Positions 8,105 through 17,529 are shown, counted from the first letter of the stretch. The stretch is DNA of 64,000 nucleotides from Mycolicibacterium xanthum (GCF_019710635.1 NZ_JAIFZS010000042.1:1-64000); one strand, 5' to 3'. Notes: a model not told the origin generated them from the letters alone. Made by a program: numbers and translations.

Positions 8105-8560
8105 CTAGCCCGCCACCACGCTCAGCGACACCGCGGCATCCACGTCGGGGTGCAGCCGCACGCCGATGGGGTGCGTGCCGACCGACTTGATGTGCGCCTT
8201 GGGCAGGCTGATGGTGCGCTTGTCGAGGTTGGGCCCGCCGGCCTTCTTGATGGCCGCGACCACGTCGGCGGCGGTCACCGAACCGAAGAGCTTGCCGGAG
8301 TCACCGGCCGCCTTGACGGCCAGCTCAACGGCGCCGAGACCCTCGATCGCGGTCTTCAGCTCGTTGGCGTGCTCCAGGCTCTTGACGCTCTTGAGCTCCT
8401 GCGAGCGGCGGATCTCATCGGCCTGGCGCTCGGCGCCGCGGGTGGCCACGATCGCCAGCCCACGGGGCAGCAGGTAGTTGCGGCCGTAGCCGTCCTTCAC
8501 CTCGACCGTGTCACCGGCCGAACCGAGGTGGTCGACCTCGGCAGTCAGAATCAGTTTCAT
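8105..8560 (-). CDS. rplI: 50S ribosomal protein L9
   Basis: A 151-residue protein with the standard L9 start ([19 protein letters not shown], then [13 protein letters not shown]), a central helix and the C-terminal domain with [13 protein letters not shown]9 binds domain V of 23S rRNA at the base of the L1 stalk and stabilises reading frame. It is last in the minus-strand run rpsF-ssb-rpsR-rplI, 30 bases after rpsR, and a strong stem-loop follows it. Length and domain order are normal. Confidence 0.97.
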   Translation of the reverse strand: MKLILTAEVDHLGSAGDTVEVKDGYGRNYLLPRGLAIVATRGAERQADEIRRSQELKSVKSLEHANELKTAIEGLGAVELAVKAAGDSGKLFGSVTAADVVAAIKKAGGPNLDKRTISLPKAHIKSVGTHPIGVRLHPDVDAAVSLSVVAG

Positions 8561-8590
8561 CGTCTTACGTCCTGTCTGGTCTTCTCGCTA

Positions 8591-8845
8591 CTACCGCGTC
8601 GACGAGCTGAACGGCAGCAACGCGACCTCGCGGGCGTTCTTCACCGCGATAGCAATGTCGCGCTGATGCTGGACGCAGTTGCCGGTCACCCGACGGGCCC
8701 GGATCTTGCCGCGCTCGCTGATGTAGGTGCGCAGCAGCGCGGTGTCCTTGTAGTCGATGTCCTGCCCCTTCTTGGAGCAGAACACGCACTTGCGTGTCTT
8801 GACCGGCTTTTCCGGCGCCGGCCGACGCTTGGTCGATTTCGCCAT
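8591..8845 (-). CDS. rpsR: 30S ribosomal protein S18 (zinc-binding form)
   Basis: An 84-residue S18 with the conserved [21 protein letters not shown] core. It has KCVFC near residues 19-23 and GNCVQH downstream, so it is the C+ paralogue that keeps cysteine ligands for zinc. Mycobacteria also encode a C- paralogue under Zur control elsewhere in the genome; none is seen here. It lies between ssb and rplI in the ribosomal operon and pairs with S6 on the small-subunit platform. Confidence 0.96.
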   Translation of the reverse strand: MAKSTKRRPAPEKPVKTRKCVFCSKKGQDIDYKDTALLRTYISERGKIRARRVTGNCVQHQRDIAIAVKNAREVALLPFSSSTR

Positions 8846-8888
8846 CGTCTATCTCTTTCTCAAAATCGCTGAAATGTCTGTTGATTGA

Positions 8889-9392
8889 TCAGAAGGGCGG
8901 TTCGTCGTCGGCGCCGCCGAACGAACCCGAGGCGGGCGCGCTGCCCCACGGGTCGTCGTTCTTGGGCTGCTCCGACGGGCGGGAGCCGGAGCCCCCGCCG
9001 AACCCGCCGCCACCACCGCCGCTGCGGCTGGCCTTGTTGACCTTGGCGGTCGCGTAGCGCAAAGACGGCCCGATCTCGTCGACCTCGACCTCGACCACGG
9101 TGCGCTTCTCGCCCTCACGGGTTTCGAAGGAACGCTGCTTGAGCCGGCCGGTCACGATGACGCGCGATCCGCGGGTCAGGCTCTCGGCCACGTTCTCGGC
9201 GGCCTCGCGCCAGATGTTGCACCGCAGGAACAGCGCCTCGCCGTCCTTCCACTCACCGCTCTGGCGGTCGTAGATGCGGGGGGTGGACGCAACGGTGAAG
9301 TTGGCCACCGCCGCGCCGGACGGGGTGAAACGAAGTTCGGGATCGGCGGTCAAGTTTCCGACGACGGTGATGTTGGTGTCACCAGCAGCCAC
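8889..9392 (-). CDS. ssb: single-stranded DNA-binding protein
   Basis: A 167-residue Ssb starting at GTG ([19 protein letters not shown]). The first 110 or so residues form the OB-fold with the TGEW-like [24 protein letters not shown] segment; then comes a glycine-rich linker ([14 protein letters not shown]) and the acidic tip DDEPPF that recruits partner proteins. It is encoded between rpsF and rpsR as in other actinobacteria, so its expression is tied to ribosomal protein synthesis. The window also holds dnaB, dciA and dnaN, partners at the fork. Confidence 0.97.
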   Translation of the reverse strand: MAAGDTNITVVGNLTADPELRFTPSGAAVANFTVASTPRIYDRQSGEWKDGEALFLRCNIWREAAENVAESLTRGSRVIVTGRLKQRSFETREGEKRTVVEVEVDEIGPSLRYATAKVNKASRSGGGGGGFGGGSGSRPSEQPKNDDPWGSAPASGSFGGADDEPPF

Positions 9393-9503
9393 GGGTTCCT
9401 CCTGTGTGCCCTCGGTTGAAGCATGGATGCCTGAAACGGCGGTCGCAGGCGAGCCTACGGAAGTGGTGTGACGAGCACGCCCGCTTCGACCGGTCCGGGC
9501 GAC

Positions 9504-9794
9504 CTAGTGCTTGTCGGTCCGCATCACCTTGGTGCGCAGCACGGACTCGTTCAGGTTGAGCTGACGGTCGAGCTCGTTGACCGTGGCCGGCTCCGCCTTG
9601 ACGTCGACCACCGCGTAGATGCCCTCGGCATGCTTGGCGATCTCGTAGGCCAGCCGCCGGCGGCCCCAGATGTCGACCTTGTCGACACTGCCGCCGTCCT
9701 TGCGGACGACGTTGAGGAACGTCTCCAGCGACGGAGCTACGGTGCGCTCGTCGAGAGTGGGGTCGAGGATGACCATGATTTCGTATGGACGCAT
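9504..9794 (-). CDS. rpsF: 30S ribosomal protein S6
   Basis: A 96-residue S6 from the ATG at 9794 ([19 protein letters not shown]), ending in [11 protein letters not shown]. The ATG is preceded by AGGAGGTGATGG, a strong ribosome-binding site, and its length equals that of M. tuberculosis S6; the in-frame extension to 9938 is rejected. S6 forms a heterodimer with S18, encoded two genes further on. It is the first gene of the rpsF-ssb-rpsR-rplI operon. Confidence 0.97.
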   Translation of the reverse strand: MRPYEIMVILDPTLDERTVAPSLETFLNVVRKDGGSVDKVDIWGRRRLAYEIAKHAEGIYAVVDVKAEPATVNELDRQLNLNESVLRTKVMRTDKH

Positions 9795-9944
9795 AACTAA
9801 CCCATCACCTCCTATGGTCGTTGCGGCCACGGTCGTTCCGTGGCAGGAGGGTCGCCTGCGTCGGCAACCGGCCCAGGCTACAGGAACAGGCGCTGATCTG
9901 CGAAATCGCTCATGAAGCGGGTCCTGGGGCGGCCCCATCGGTCA

Positions 9945-10001
9945 CCGAGTGTGAACCGCCGCGAAAAGCACGCCCGGAAATCGCACTGGGTTCACACTCG
10001 G
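9945..10001 (-). terminator. long inverted repeat between the GT87 gene and rpsF
   Basis: CCGAGTGTGAACC at 9945-9957 is perfectly complementary to GGTTCACACTCGG at 9989-10001: a 13-base stem with a 31-base loop. It lies 62 bases after the stop codon of the membrane glycosyltransferase gene and before the ribosomal operon, so a terminator role is likely. It could also be a dispersed genomic repeat. Confidence 0.5.
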
Positions 10002-10063
10002 CGGGAGGCCCGGTCGGCGGAAGGGGCGGCGAGCGGGAAGGCCCCGTCCGGGAAGGCCGGGAA

Positions 10064-11698
10064 TCAGACGCCGGCGGGGTCCGGCTCGCGGGCCGGCCCG
10101 GCGCGCACCCCGTCGCGCGGCCACAGCCGGGCCCGCAGCCAGCCGGGTGGGGCGTCGGGTGCGCGGTCGAACACCCCGCCGGCCGGGTCGTCGACCACCC
10201 CGCCGGCGCGCACCAGGTCCAGCTCGGGACGGTAGATCTGCCGGATCACCAACGCACACAACACCACCACGGCGATGTCGCGCAGCAGCACGGTGGCCGT
10301 GAACGCCTGCTCCGGCAGTCCCTTGTTCTGCTCGCCGAACAGGTAGAGCATCCGCGGCACCCACACCAGCATGTCGATGGTCATCCAGGCCAGCAGGATC
10401 CGCCGGTGCGGCAGCGCCAGCACCGCCAGCGGCACCAGCCACAGCGAGAACTGCGGGCTCCACACCTTGTTGGTCAGCAGGAACGCCGCCACCACCAGGA
10501 ATGCGAGCTGACCCACCCGTGGGCGCCGCGCCGCGGTCAGCGCCACGTAGCCGATGCCGAGGCAGCACACGAGAAACAGCGACGCGGTCACCGTGTTCAG
10601 CACCGTCGGGGGCTGCCAGAACCCGAGGTCGGGGTCGAAGCCGCGCCACCCGGTGAACGACTTCACCACGTTGTAGATCGAGTCCATGTCGTCGCCGCGG
10701 CGGGTGTTGAGCCGGAAGAACTCCGACCAGCCCCGCGGAAACAGCAGCAGCACCGGCAGGTTCACCACCAGCCAGGTCGCCAGCGCCGCCAGCGCGGTCT
10801 GCCCGACCGCGCGGACCCGGCCGGTCCGGATCGCCAACAGCACCAACGGGATCAACAACAGCAGCGGATAGAGTTTGGCCGCCACCCCCAGCCCGATCAG
10901 CGCGCCGGCGAGGACCGGTCTTCGGCGCGCCCACGCCAGCATCGCTCCGGCCGTGCACGCGGTGGCCAGCGCGTCGAAGTTGGTGAAGATCTGGAAGATC
11001 ACGATCGGGCAGGCGCCCACCAGGGCGGCGTCCCAGATCCGCCGCGACCCCGCCAGCATCGCCGTCGCCCACAATGTCGCCAGCCACGCCAGCGCCAGCC
11101 CGAACGCCGCGATGTTGAAGAACATCACCACCTCGGCGATCACCGGCACCGCGACCAGCTTGGTCAGCGCGGTGTATGTCTTGGCCAGTGTCATCGACAG
11201 GTACTGGTAGATCCCGGTCAGGACCGGATACTCCATGTAGCGCACCGCGGGGTCGCCGTCATAGGTGGTCTGCGGCTTGCCGTCGCCGCCGGTTTCCACC
11301 CAGCTGGACTTGTACGGGAACTTCCCGAGGTTCAGCAGCTCGGCGGTGTAGAGCGGCACGGTGTCGGAGTAGCAGAGCTCGTAGTAGGCCCGCTGGTTCT
11401 CCCAGTTGCCCACCCGCTGGTCGGCGGTACCCGTGCCGGTGGTCTGCAGGCAGGCGGCCTTGGTCGAGTAGCCCAGTGCCAGGAACACCAGCGCGATGAT
11501 CATCATCACCCGCAGCGGGGTCATGAACCGGGTCCGGCCGATCAGGGCGTGCCTGCCGACCGGGCCGCCGATGGTGCCGGCCAGCGCCGCACCGATGGTG
11601 TCGGTCCGGCTGGGCAGGTCGCGGTCGCCGAGGCTGCGCAGGTCGCGGGCCAGCGGCGCCGGTGACGTATCGCGTTCGGCCGCCTGTGATTCCGTCAC
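10064..11698 (-). CDS. polytopic membrane protein, GT87-like (DUF2029) glycosyltransferase
   Basis: Homologue of M. tuberculosis Rv0051, 544 residues. A short N-terminal tail precedes about ten to twelve membrane segments, beginning with LRVMMIIALVFLALGY. The periplasmic loop after it holds ENQRAYYELCYSDTVPLY and RYMEYPVLTGIYQYLS, and later FTNFDALATA and GVAAKLYPLLLLIP, as in DUF2029/GT87 proteins that use polyprenyl-phosphate-mannose. The specific product is not known. I chose GTG 11698 because its GTGA overlaps the ponA1 stop codon (11695-11697), showing translational coupling; the longer open frame to 11839 lies inside ponA1. The link to PonA1 suggests a cell-envelope role. Confidence 0.8.
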   Translation of the reverse strand: MTESQAAERDTSPAPLARDLRSLGDRDLPSRTDTIGAALAGTIGGPVGRHALIGRTRFMTPLRVMMIIALVFLALGYSTKAACLQTTGTGTADQRVGNWENQRAYYELCYSDTVPLYTAELLNLGKFPYKSSWVETGGDGKPQTTYDGDPAVRYMEYPVLTGIYQYLSMTLAKTYTALTKLVAVPVIAEVVMFFNIAAFGLALAWLATLWATAMLAGSRRIWDAALVGACPIVIFQIFTNFDALATACTAGAMLAWARRRPVLAGALIGLGVAAKLYPLLLLIPLVLLAIRTGRVRAVGQTALAALATWLVVNLPVLLLFPRGWSEFFRLNTRRGDDMDSIYNVVKSFTGWRGFDPDLGFWQPPTVLNTVTASLFLVCCLGIGYVALTAARRPRVGQLAFLVVAAFLLTNKVWSPQFSLWLVPLAVLALPHRRILLAWMTIDMLVWVPRMLYLFGEQNKGLPEQAFTATVLLRDIAVVVLCALVIRQIYRPELDLVRAGGVVDDPAGGVFDRAPDAPPGWLRARLWPRDGVRAGPAREPDPAGV

Positions 11699-14304
11699 GG
11701 GGGCGGTGGCGGACCGGCCGGCACCGGCTCGCCCGGCGGCACCTCGGCACCGGGAGCAGGCGGGACCCCGGGATCGGGCGGCGGAACCGGCGGCGGCGCT
11801 CCCGGTGGCGCGACGGGCACCGTGGTCGGCGGACCCCACGGGATCGTGATGCCCGGCGCGATCTCCAGCGTCGGCTGGATCACCGTCTCCGACGGCGGCG
11901 GCGGCTCGGTCGTGGTCGGCGGCGGTGGGGGTGCCGCGGGCACCCCGGCGTAGCCGCCGATCTCTTCGGGCTTGGGGAAGGACTCGTTCTCAGTGCCGTC
12001 CAGCGCGCCGTCCATCGTGGCCTTCCAGATGTCCGACGGAATCCCCGAGCCGTACACCGGCGAGCCCCACTGGTTGACCAGCGGCTGGGTGCCGTCGGTG
12101 GTGCCCACCCACACCGCGGTCGACAGCGACGGGGTGAACCCGACCATCCAGGCGTCGCGGTTGGCGCCGGTGTCGCCCAGCTGGTTGGTCCCGGTCTTGG
12201 CGGCTGACGGCCGTCCGCCGGCCAGGTTGTGCCCGTTGGACCACCCGGCGATCGGCTGCATCGCGGCGATCACGTTGTCGGCCACGGCCTTCTCGATGCG
12301 CTGATCCCCGGTGTTGTCCTCCTGGCTCGCGTCGAACAGCACCTGCCCCTCGGCGTTGACCACCTTCTGCACGAAGTGCGGCTTGTGGTAGACGCCCGAC
12401 GCGGCGATCGTGGCGTATGCGGAGGCCATGTCGATCACCCGGGACTGGTACTGGCCCAGCACGATCCCGTTGTTGGGCGGGCCGCCCTCGCCGTCCTCGG
12501 ACAGCGTGTGTTCGACGCCCGGGAAGCTCTCCGCGATGCCGGCGCGGTGCGCGGCGTCGGCGACGTCGGCCGGGCCGTTCTCCAGCTCCAGCATCAGCCG
12601 GTAGTAGCTGGTGTTCAGCGAGCGCTTCAGCGCCTCGGCGATGTTGCAGGTTCCGCAGCCGCCGCCCTCGACGTTGTTGATGGTGATGCCGTTGACCGTC
12701 ACCGGCGAGCTGTCCACCTGGTAGCCCAGCCCCATGCCCTGCTCGAGCGCGGCGATCAGCGCGAACACCTTGAACGACGACCCCGTCGGCAGGCCGGCCT
12801 GGGCGAAGTCGAACCCGGCGGCGTCGGAGCCGCCGTAGTACGCCTTGACCCCGCCGGTCCTCGGGTCGATCGACACCACCGCGGTCCGCATGTCCGGCTG
12901 CTGGCCGTCCATGTACTCGTCGACCGCGTCGACGGCGGCCGCCTGCGCCTGCGGGTCGATCGTCGTGGTGATCTGCAGGCCCTCGGTGTTGAGCTGCTGC
13001 TCGTTGATGTGGAAGATCTCCAGCAGCTCGTTGATCACCTGCCGTTCGATCAGCCCGTTGGGCCCGGTGGTCTGGTTCTGGGTGCTCGCCGCGTCCGGCG
13101 GGATCGTCGCCGGGAACACCTGCGCGGCGCGGTCCTGCGCCGACAGCGCACCGATCTCCACCATCCCGTCGAGCACCCAGTTCCACCGCTCCTCGGCGGC
13201 GACCGGGTCCAGTGCCGGGTCCAGCGCGGAGGGGCGCTGGATCAGCGCGGCCAGCAGCGCGCCCTCGGCGACCGTGAGCTGCTCGACGGGTTTGTCGAAG
13301 TAGGCCTTCGACGCGGCGGCCACCCCGTAGGCGCCGCGGCCGAAGTAGATGATGTTCAGGTAGGACTCCAGCACCTGGTCCTTGGACCATTCGCTGGACA
13401 TCTTGGTGGAGATCACCAGTTCCTTGGCTTTCCGGATCAGCCCACCGACCCCCGAGCGCGCATCGCCCACCAGCGCGTTCTTCACGTACTGCTGGGTGAT
13501 GGTGGACCCGCCCTGCAGGTCACCGCCGAAGATGTTGTTCTTCGCCGCGCGCAGGAACCCGGTGAACGAGAAACCCGGATTGGAGTAGAAGTCGCGGTCC
13601 TCGGCGGCCATCACGGCGTCGCGCACGTGCACCGGGATCTGGTCGATCTTGACGTCGATCCGGTTGCCCTCCGGCGGAACGACCTTGGCGAGCTCGGTGC
13701 CGTCGCCGGCCAGGATCGTCGACACCTGCGCGGTGCGGATGTCACCGGGCCTGGGCACATCGACGATCAGGTACGCCATGCCGAACGTCAGGATCGGCAG
13801 CACGATCATCACGATCGCGGCGACCAGCGCGCCGCGCCGCACCCACCGCCAGTTGATCCGGTCCCGCAGGCTGCGCTGTGGCCGCGGAGGTTCGGACGGT
13901 CCGCCACCGTCGGAGCCACCCCCGGACGGACGGACCGGCGGCGGGGGTGGCGGCGGCGGTTGCCCGCCGTCGAGCGCCCGCTTGACGGCGTCGATCGGGT
14001 CACGCAGGTGGGCCGGGGTGTCCTCGCGCACCGGCGGCAGCACCGTCGTCAACCGGTCGTCGGGGCCCGGCCGCCGCGGCGCGCCCTGGCTCGGCGGACG
14101 ATGCCGCCCGCCGTCACCGGGCCGGCGCGACGGCGAGCCGTCGGGACGAGGCGACGGCGGACCGTCGGAACGAGACGGCGGACCGTCGGAACGAGACGGC
14201 GGACCGTCGGAGCGGTGCTGCGGGGGTCGTGCGCTCACGCCGTCAGTCTGCTGCCCGTCGCGGGCATCGTTCACCGACCGGTCGTGGCGCCCTTCGCTAT
14301 TCAC
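11695..14304 (-). CDS. ponA1: bifunctional penicillin-binding protein PonA1 (class A PBP)
   Basis: An 869-residue class A PBP that polymerises and cross-links peptidoglycan. Order: a Pro/Arg/Ser-rich cytoplasmic region with 7-residue repeats (RSDGPPS), a membrane helix (ALVAAIVMIVLPILTFGMA), a GT51 transglycosylase domain with the catalytic Glu in AAEDRDFYS and QGGSTITQQYVKN, then the transpeptidase with SSFK (SxxK), SLN and KTGT motifs, and a long proline-rich tail. All catalytic motifs are present. The start is GTG 14304, inside the last codons of the DUF5318 gene (overlap of 8 bases); the longer frame to 14517 is antisense-like noise. The end overlaps the next gene by 4 bases, so three genes form one unit. 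Confidence 0.93.
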   Translation of the reverse strand: MNSEGRHDRSVNDARDGQQTDGVSARPPQHRSDGPPSRSDGPPSRSDGPPSPRPDGSPSRRPGDGGRHRPPSQGAPRRPGPDDRLTTVLPPVREDTPAHLRDPIDAVKRALDGGQPPPPPPPPVRPSGGGSDGGGPSEPPRPQRSLRDRINWRWVRRGALVAAIVMIVLPILTFGMAYLIVDVPRPGDIRTAQVSTILAGDGTELAKVVPPEGNRIDVKIDQIPVHVRDAVMAAEDRDFYSNPGFSFTGFLRAAKNNIFGGDLQGGSTITQQYVKNALVGDARSGVGGLIRKAKELVISTKMSSEWSKDQVLESYLNIIYFGRGAYGVAAASKAYFDKPVEQLTVAEGALLAALIQRPSALDPALDPVAAEERWNWVLDGMVEIGALSAQDRAAQVFPATIPPDAASTQNQTTGPNGLIERQVINELLEIFHINEQQLNTEGLQITTTIDPQAQAAAVDAVDEYMDGQQPDMRTAVVSIDPRTGGVKAYYGGSDAAGFDFAQAGLPTGSSFKVFALIAALEQGMGLGYQVDSSPVTVNGITINNVEGGGCGTCNIAEALKRSLNTSYYRLMLELENGPADVADAAHRAGIAESFPGVEHTLSEDGEGGPPNNGIVLGQYQSRVIDMASAYATIAASGVYHKPHFVQKVVNAEGQVLFDASQEDNTGDQRIEKAVADNVIAAMQPIAGWSNGHNLAGGRPSAAKTGTNQLGDTGANRDAWMVGFTPSLSTAVWVGTTDGTQPLVNQWGSPVYGSGIPSDIWKATMDGALDGTENESFPKPEEIGGYAGVPAAPPPPPTTTEPPPPSETVIQPTLEIAPGITIPWGPPTTVPVAPPGAPPPVPPPDPGVPPAPGAEVPPGEPVPAGPPPPP
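14136..14212 (-). repeat. 21-base tandem repeat inside ponA1
   Basis: Two identical 21-base units lie at 14161-14181 and 14182-14202 (plus-strand unit ACCGTCGGAACGAGACGGCGG without its last base is 20 long), followed by a partial copy from 14203 and preceded by degenerate copies from about 14136. In protein they give RSDGPPS repeats in the cytoplasmic tail of PonA1. The repeat keeps the frame, so copy number could vary between strains without loss of the gene. Confidence 0.85.
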
Positions 14305-14722
14305 TGGCCGTGCGCGCACGTTCGCGCGCGGTCTGGGTGCGACGCGACCCCTTGGGAGGGGGCACCGCGCCGAGCACATACGACTTGACCAGGTGATTCC
14401 AGCTGCAGGTGCGGCATACCTCCACCACATGGACCGAGAACTCGGCGTAGCGGGTCGCCAGCAGGACCAGCTCTTCTGCGGTGCGCGCGGACCCGGATAC
14501 CGCGCCGAGGTGATCACCGAACACCCACGACACCAACGTCAGCTGTTCCTTGCGGCAGATCGGGCACGTCACCGAGCTGGGCTTGCCGTGGAACTTCGCG
14601 GCCCGCAGCAGGTAGGGGTTGGCGTCGCAGACCTCCGAGACGCCGGTGCGTCCCGAGTAGACCTCCGCCAGCAGGGAACGCCGCCGCAGGGCGTAGTCCA
14701 CCACCTGTCGCTGCAATCGCAC
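14297..14722 (-). CDS. DUF5318 family zinc-ribbon-like protein
   Basis: Homologue of M. tuberculosis Rv0049, 141 residues from GTG 14722. It starts RLQRQVVDYALRRRSLLAEVYSGRTG and carries two Cys pairs, CPIC and CRTC, about 55 residues apart, probably one zinc site, plus another Cys in EVCDANPYLL. The function is unknown. It overlaps ponA1 by 8 bases and sits first in the three-gene unit DUF5318-ponA1-GT87, so a link with cell-wall synthesis is likely by context only. The open frame extends to 14842, but that part overlaps the divergent promoter and has no family support. Confidence 0.8.
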   Translation of the reverse strand: MRLQRQVVDYALRRRSLLAEVYSGRTGVSEVCDANPYLLRAAKFHGKPSSVTCPICRKEQLTLVSWVFGDHLGAVSGSARTAEELVLLATRYAEFSVHVVEVCRTCSWNHLVKSYVLGAVPPPKGSRRTQTARERARTASE

Positions 14723-14845
14723 GAGGACCAGAGTACGTCGGTGCGGGGGCAGCCGAGCGTCGGCGGCGCCGCCGGGTCGTGTCCGGGCCGCGACAAACGG
14801 CGGCTGGCCTGCGCCATCGAAGGGGTAACTCTTACCATTCACGTC

Positions 14846-15715
14846 GTGGCCTCGGGGAGCTCAGCACGTCGGACGTCGGGTACGCGGGCGAAGGACAGCG
14901 ACCGCAACGCCACGTGTCAGATCCTGGACACGGCGCTGTCGGAGGGCCAGCTGTCGATGGCCGAGCACGGTGAGCGGGTCAAGGCCGCCACCAGCGCCGC
15001 CACGCTCGGTGAGCTGCAGTCGCTGGTCTCCGACCTGCAGACCGCCGCACCGCAGCTCGTCGTCCCCGGTGTGCGGAAGCGGGTGCTGCCCGGGATGGCC
15101 CCCGGCTGGGGCATCCGCGCCGCGATCGCCGGCGTGCTCGTGCTGCTCGGCGTCGCCATCGGGTGGGGGCTGTACGGCAACACGCCGTCGCCGCTGAACT
15201 TCACCTCCGATCCCGGCGCGAAATCCGACGGCATTCCGGCCAAGGTCCTCACCCCGCCGCGGCAGCTGCACTCCCTCGGCGGGCTCAATGGCCTGATCGA
15301 ACAGATGAAGCAGAGGTTCGGCGACTCCGAGGGTTACTCGCTGACCATCTATCCCGACTACGCGTCGCTGGAACGGCCCGATCCGGCCGACGAGCGCCGG
15401 ATTCTGCGCTACACCTACCGGGGTGGCTGGGGCGATCCGTCCACCTCGGCCAAGGACGACCGCGACGTACTGGTCGACCTGGGGAAATTCGACGTCGAGG
15501 CGATCGTCGGCGTCATGCGCGGGGCCCCGGAGACGCTGGGGATCAACCCCGCCGACGTCGACAACATGTACCTGTCGATCGATCCGGGCAGCGATGTGAC
15601 GGCCCCGCCCGGGGCGATCGACCTGACCGTCTACGTGTCCAGCGAGTTCGGCGGCGGCTACATCGAGCTCAACGCCGACGGCACCGTCAAGCAGATCAAC
15701 TACCCCAGCAACTGA
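14846..15715 (+). CDS. DUF1707-type membrane protein (Rv0048c-like)
   Basis: A 289-residue protein from GTG 14846. The first 70 residues (KDSDRNATCQILDTALSEGQLSMAEHGERVKAATSAATLGELQSLVSDL) are a DUF1707-like helical domain, common in actinobacterial membrane proteins. A membrane helix follows (AAIAGVLVLLGVAIGWGLY) and then an outer domain of about 170 residues ending in ELNADGTVKQINYPSN. It is transcribed away from the DUF5318-ponA1 unit. The same gene flanks ponA1 in M. tuberculosis. The function is unknown; the outer domain is likely exported. Confidence 0.8.
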   Translation: MASGSSARRTSGTRAKDSDRNATCQILDTALSEGQLSMAEHGERVKAATSAATLGELQSLVSDLQTAAPQLVVPGVRKRVLPGMAPGWGIRAAIAGVLVLLGVAIGWGLYGNTPSPLNFTSDPGAKSDGIPAKVLTPPRQLHSLGGLNGLIEQMKQRFGDSEGYSLTIYPDYASLERPDPADERRILRYTYRGGWGDPSTSAKDDRDVLVDLGKFDVEAIVGVMRGAPETLGINPADVDNMYLSIDPGSDVTAPPGAIDLTVYVSSEFGGGYIELNADGTVKQINYPSN

Positions 15716-15748
15716 CCGTCCCGCGGTCCGGCCGCGGCCGCCGATGTA

Positions 15749-15773
15749 GCGCCGAATATATCGGCGCGATACT
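15749..15773 (+). promoter_or_regulatory. candidate PadR operator and promoter
   Basis: A perfect inverted repeat GCGCCGA-ATATA-TCGGCGC lies at 15749-15767, directly followed by GATACT (15768-15773), a plausible -10 hexamer. The PadR gene starts 59 bases further on. A dyad with an AT centre next to the -10 is the usual arrangement of PadR autoregulation; here it would also control ino1 if the two genes share this promoter. Confidence 0.65.
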
Positions 15774-15831
15774 ATGTGCCGAGGTGTCGAGACGTCGTAG
15801 CGACGGATCTATCGGGAGGGAGGTGCCCCGC

Positions 15832-16377
15832 GTGCTCGAACTGGCCGTCCTGGGGCTGCTCCTGGAATCCCCCATGCACGGTTACGAGCTGCGCAAGCGC
15901 CTGACCGGCCTGCTCGGCGCGTTCCGCGCGTTCTCCTACGGCTCGCTCTACCCGGCGCTGCGGCGGATGCAGACCGACGGTCTGATCGTCGAGGACGCCG
16001 CGCCCGAGGGCACCCTCAAGGTGCGGCGCGCCCGCCGGGTCTATCGGCTCACCGATGCCGGAAAGCAGCGGTTCACCGAGCTGGTGGCCGACACCGGCCC
16101 ACAGAACTTCTCCGACGACGGCTTCGGGGTCCACCTCGCGTTCTTCAACCGCACACCGGCGGAGGCCAGAATGCGGATCCTCGAGGGTCGGCGCCGTCAG
16201 GTGGAAGAACGTCGCGAAGGTCTGCGTGAAGCCATCGCGCGGGCGAGCAACTCGTTCGACCGGTACACCCGCCAGCTCCACCAGCTGGGGCTGGAGTCCA
16301 GCGAACGAGAAGTCAAGTGGCTCAACGAGTTGATCGCGGCGGAGAAGTCGGCGCAGGGGCGCGCCGAACAGATGTGA
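15832..16377 (+). CDS. PadR-family transcriptional regulator
   Basis: A 181-residue PadR protein (Rv0047c-like). The winged helix (LELAVLGLLLESPMHGYELRKRL...SYGSLYPALRRMQTDGLI) fills residues 2-80, and a C-terminal helical dimerisation region follows with a coiled coil (EGRRRQVEERREGLREAIARA). GTG 15832 is chosen because GGGAGGGAGG lies 8-10 bases before it; GTG 15823 is too close to that site. ino1 follows after 63 bases in the same direction, so this protein may control inositol synthesis as well as its own gene. A perfect dyad upstream is the candidate operator. Confidence 0.9.
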   Translation: MLELAVLGLLLESPMHGYELRKRLTGLLGAFRAFSYGSLYPALRRMQTDGLIVEDAAPEGTLKVRRARRVYRLTDAGKQRFTELVADTGPQNFSDDGFGVHLAFFNRTPAEARMRILEGRRRQVEERREGLREAIARASNSFDRYTRQLHQLGLESSEREVKWLNELIAAEKSAQGRAEQM

Positions 16378-16440
16378 ACAACTCGTCAGCCAATCAATCG
16401 AGTATTTCCGCAACAGAAGTAGGACAGAGGAGAAGCCGTC

Positions 16441-17529
16441 ATGACCGCAAGCAATGACGTCCGGGTCGCGATCGTCGGCGTGGGCAACTGTGCGTCCTCG
16501 CTCGTGCAGGGCGTGCAGTACTACAAGGACGCCGACGCCAGCGCCACCGTTCCCGGCCTGATGCACGTCAAGCTCGGCCGGTACCACGTGCGCGACGTGA
16601 AGTTCGTCGCCGCGTTCGACGTGGACGCCAAGAAGGTCGGCTTCGACCTGTCCGAGGCCATCTTCGCCTCCGAGAACAACACCATCAAGATCGCCGACGT
16701 GCCGCCCACCGACGTCCTCGTGCAGCGCGGCCCGACGCTCGACGGCATCGGCAAGTACTACGCCGACACCATCGAGATCTCCGACGCCGAGCCCGTCGAT
16801 GTCGTCAAGGCGCTCAAGGACGCGCAGGTCGACGTGCTGGTCTCCTACCTCCCGGTGGGTTCCGAGGAGGCCGACAAGTTCTACGCCCAGTGCGCGATCG
16901 ACGCCGGTGTGGCGTTCGTCAACGCGCTGCCGGTGTTCATCGCCTCGGACCCGGTGTGGGCCAAGAAGTTCGCCGACGCGGGCGTGCCGATCGTCGGCGA
17001 CGACATCAAGAGCCAGGTCGGCGCCACCATCACCCACCGCGTGATGGCCAAGCTGTTCGAGGACCGCGGCGTCGCGCTCGACCGCACCTACCAGCTCAAC
17101 GTCGGCGGCAACATGGACTTCCTGAACATGCTGGAGCGCTCGCGGCTGGAGTCGAAGAAGGTGTCCAAGACCCAGGCGGTCACCTCCAATCTGTCCGGCT
17201 CGCTGGCCGGCAAGGTCGAGGACAAGAACGTCCACATCGGACCGTCCGACCACGTCGCGTGGCTCGACGACCGCAAGTGGGCCTACGTCCGGCTCGAAGG
17301 CCGCGCCTTCGGCGACGTCCCACTGAACCTGGAGTACAAGCTCGAGGTGTGGGACTCCCCGAACTCGGCGGGCGTCATCATCGACGCGGTGCGTGCGGCG
17401 AAGATCGCCAAGGACCGTGGCATCGGCGGACCCATCGAAGCCGCCTCGGCGTACCTGATGAAGAGTCCGCCCAAGCAGCTCGCCGACGACGTCGCCCGCG
17501 AGCAGCTCGAGAAGTTCATCGACGGCTAG
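16441..17529 (+). CDS. ino1: myo-inositol-1-phosphate synthase
   Basis: A 362-residue Ino1 that converts glucose 6-phosphate to 1L-myo-inositol 1-phosphate with NAD+, the first step to phosphatidylinositol, its mannosides and mycothiol. The NAD loop [14 protein letters not shown] is at 11-24; the core segments [28 protein letters not shown] and [15 protein letters not shown] match the actinobacterial family. The start codon ATG has GAGGAG about 9 bases upstream. It follows a PadR regulator gene, and a long perfect stem-loop lies behind it. No missing residues are seen. Confidence 0.97.
   Translation: MTASNDVRVAIVGVGNCASSLVQGVQYYKDADASATVPGLMHVKLGRYHVRDVKFVAAFDVDAKKVGFDLSEAIFASENNTIKIADVPPTDVLVQRGPTLDGIGKYYADTIEISDAEPVDVVKALKDAQVDVLVSYLPVGSEEADKFYAQCAIDAGVAFVNALPVFIASDPVWAKKFADAGVPIVGDDIKSQVGATITHRVMAKLFEDRGVALDRTYQLNVGGNMDFLNMLERSRLESKKVSKTQAVTSNLSGSLAGKVEDKNVHIGPSDHVAWLDDRKWAYVRLEGRAFGDVPLNLEYKLEVWDSPNSAGVIIDAVRAAKIAKDRGIGGPIEAASAYLMKSPPKQLADDVAREQLEKFIDG

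Noticed and set aside
9821..11665. 614-codon plus-strand open frame over the GT87-like gene
   Set aside because: The other strand has a convincing polytopic membrane protein coupled to ponA1; this frame is Gln/Arg/His-rich.
12229..14388. 719-codon plus-strand open frame over ponA1
   Set aside because: It lies antisense to a full class A PBP and shows Arg/His/Gly-rich noise.
13649..14845. Long upstream extension of the DUF1707-type gene
   Set aside because: It runs antisense through ponA1 and the DUF5318 gene; GTG 14846 starts the recognised domain.
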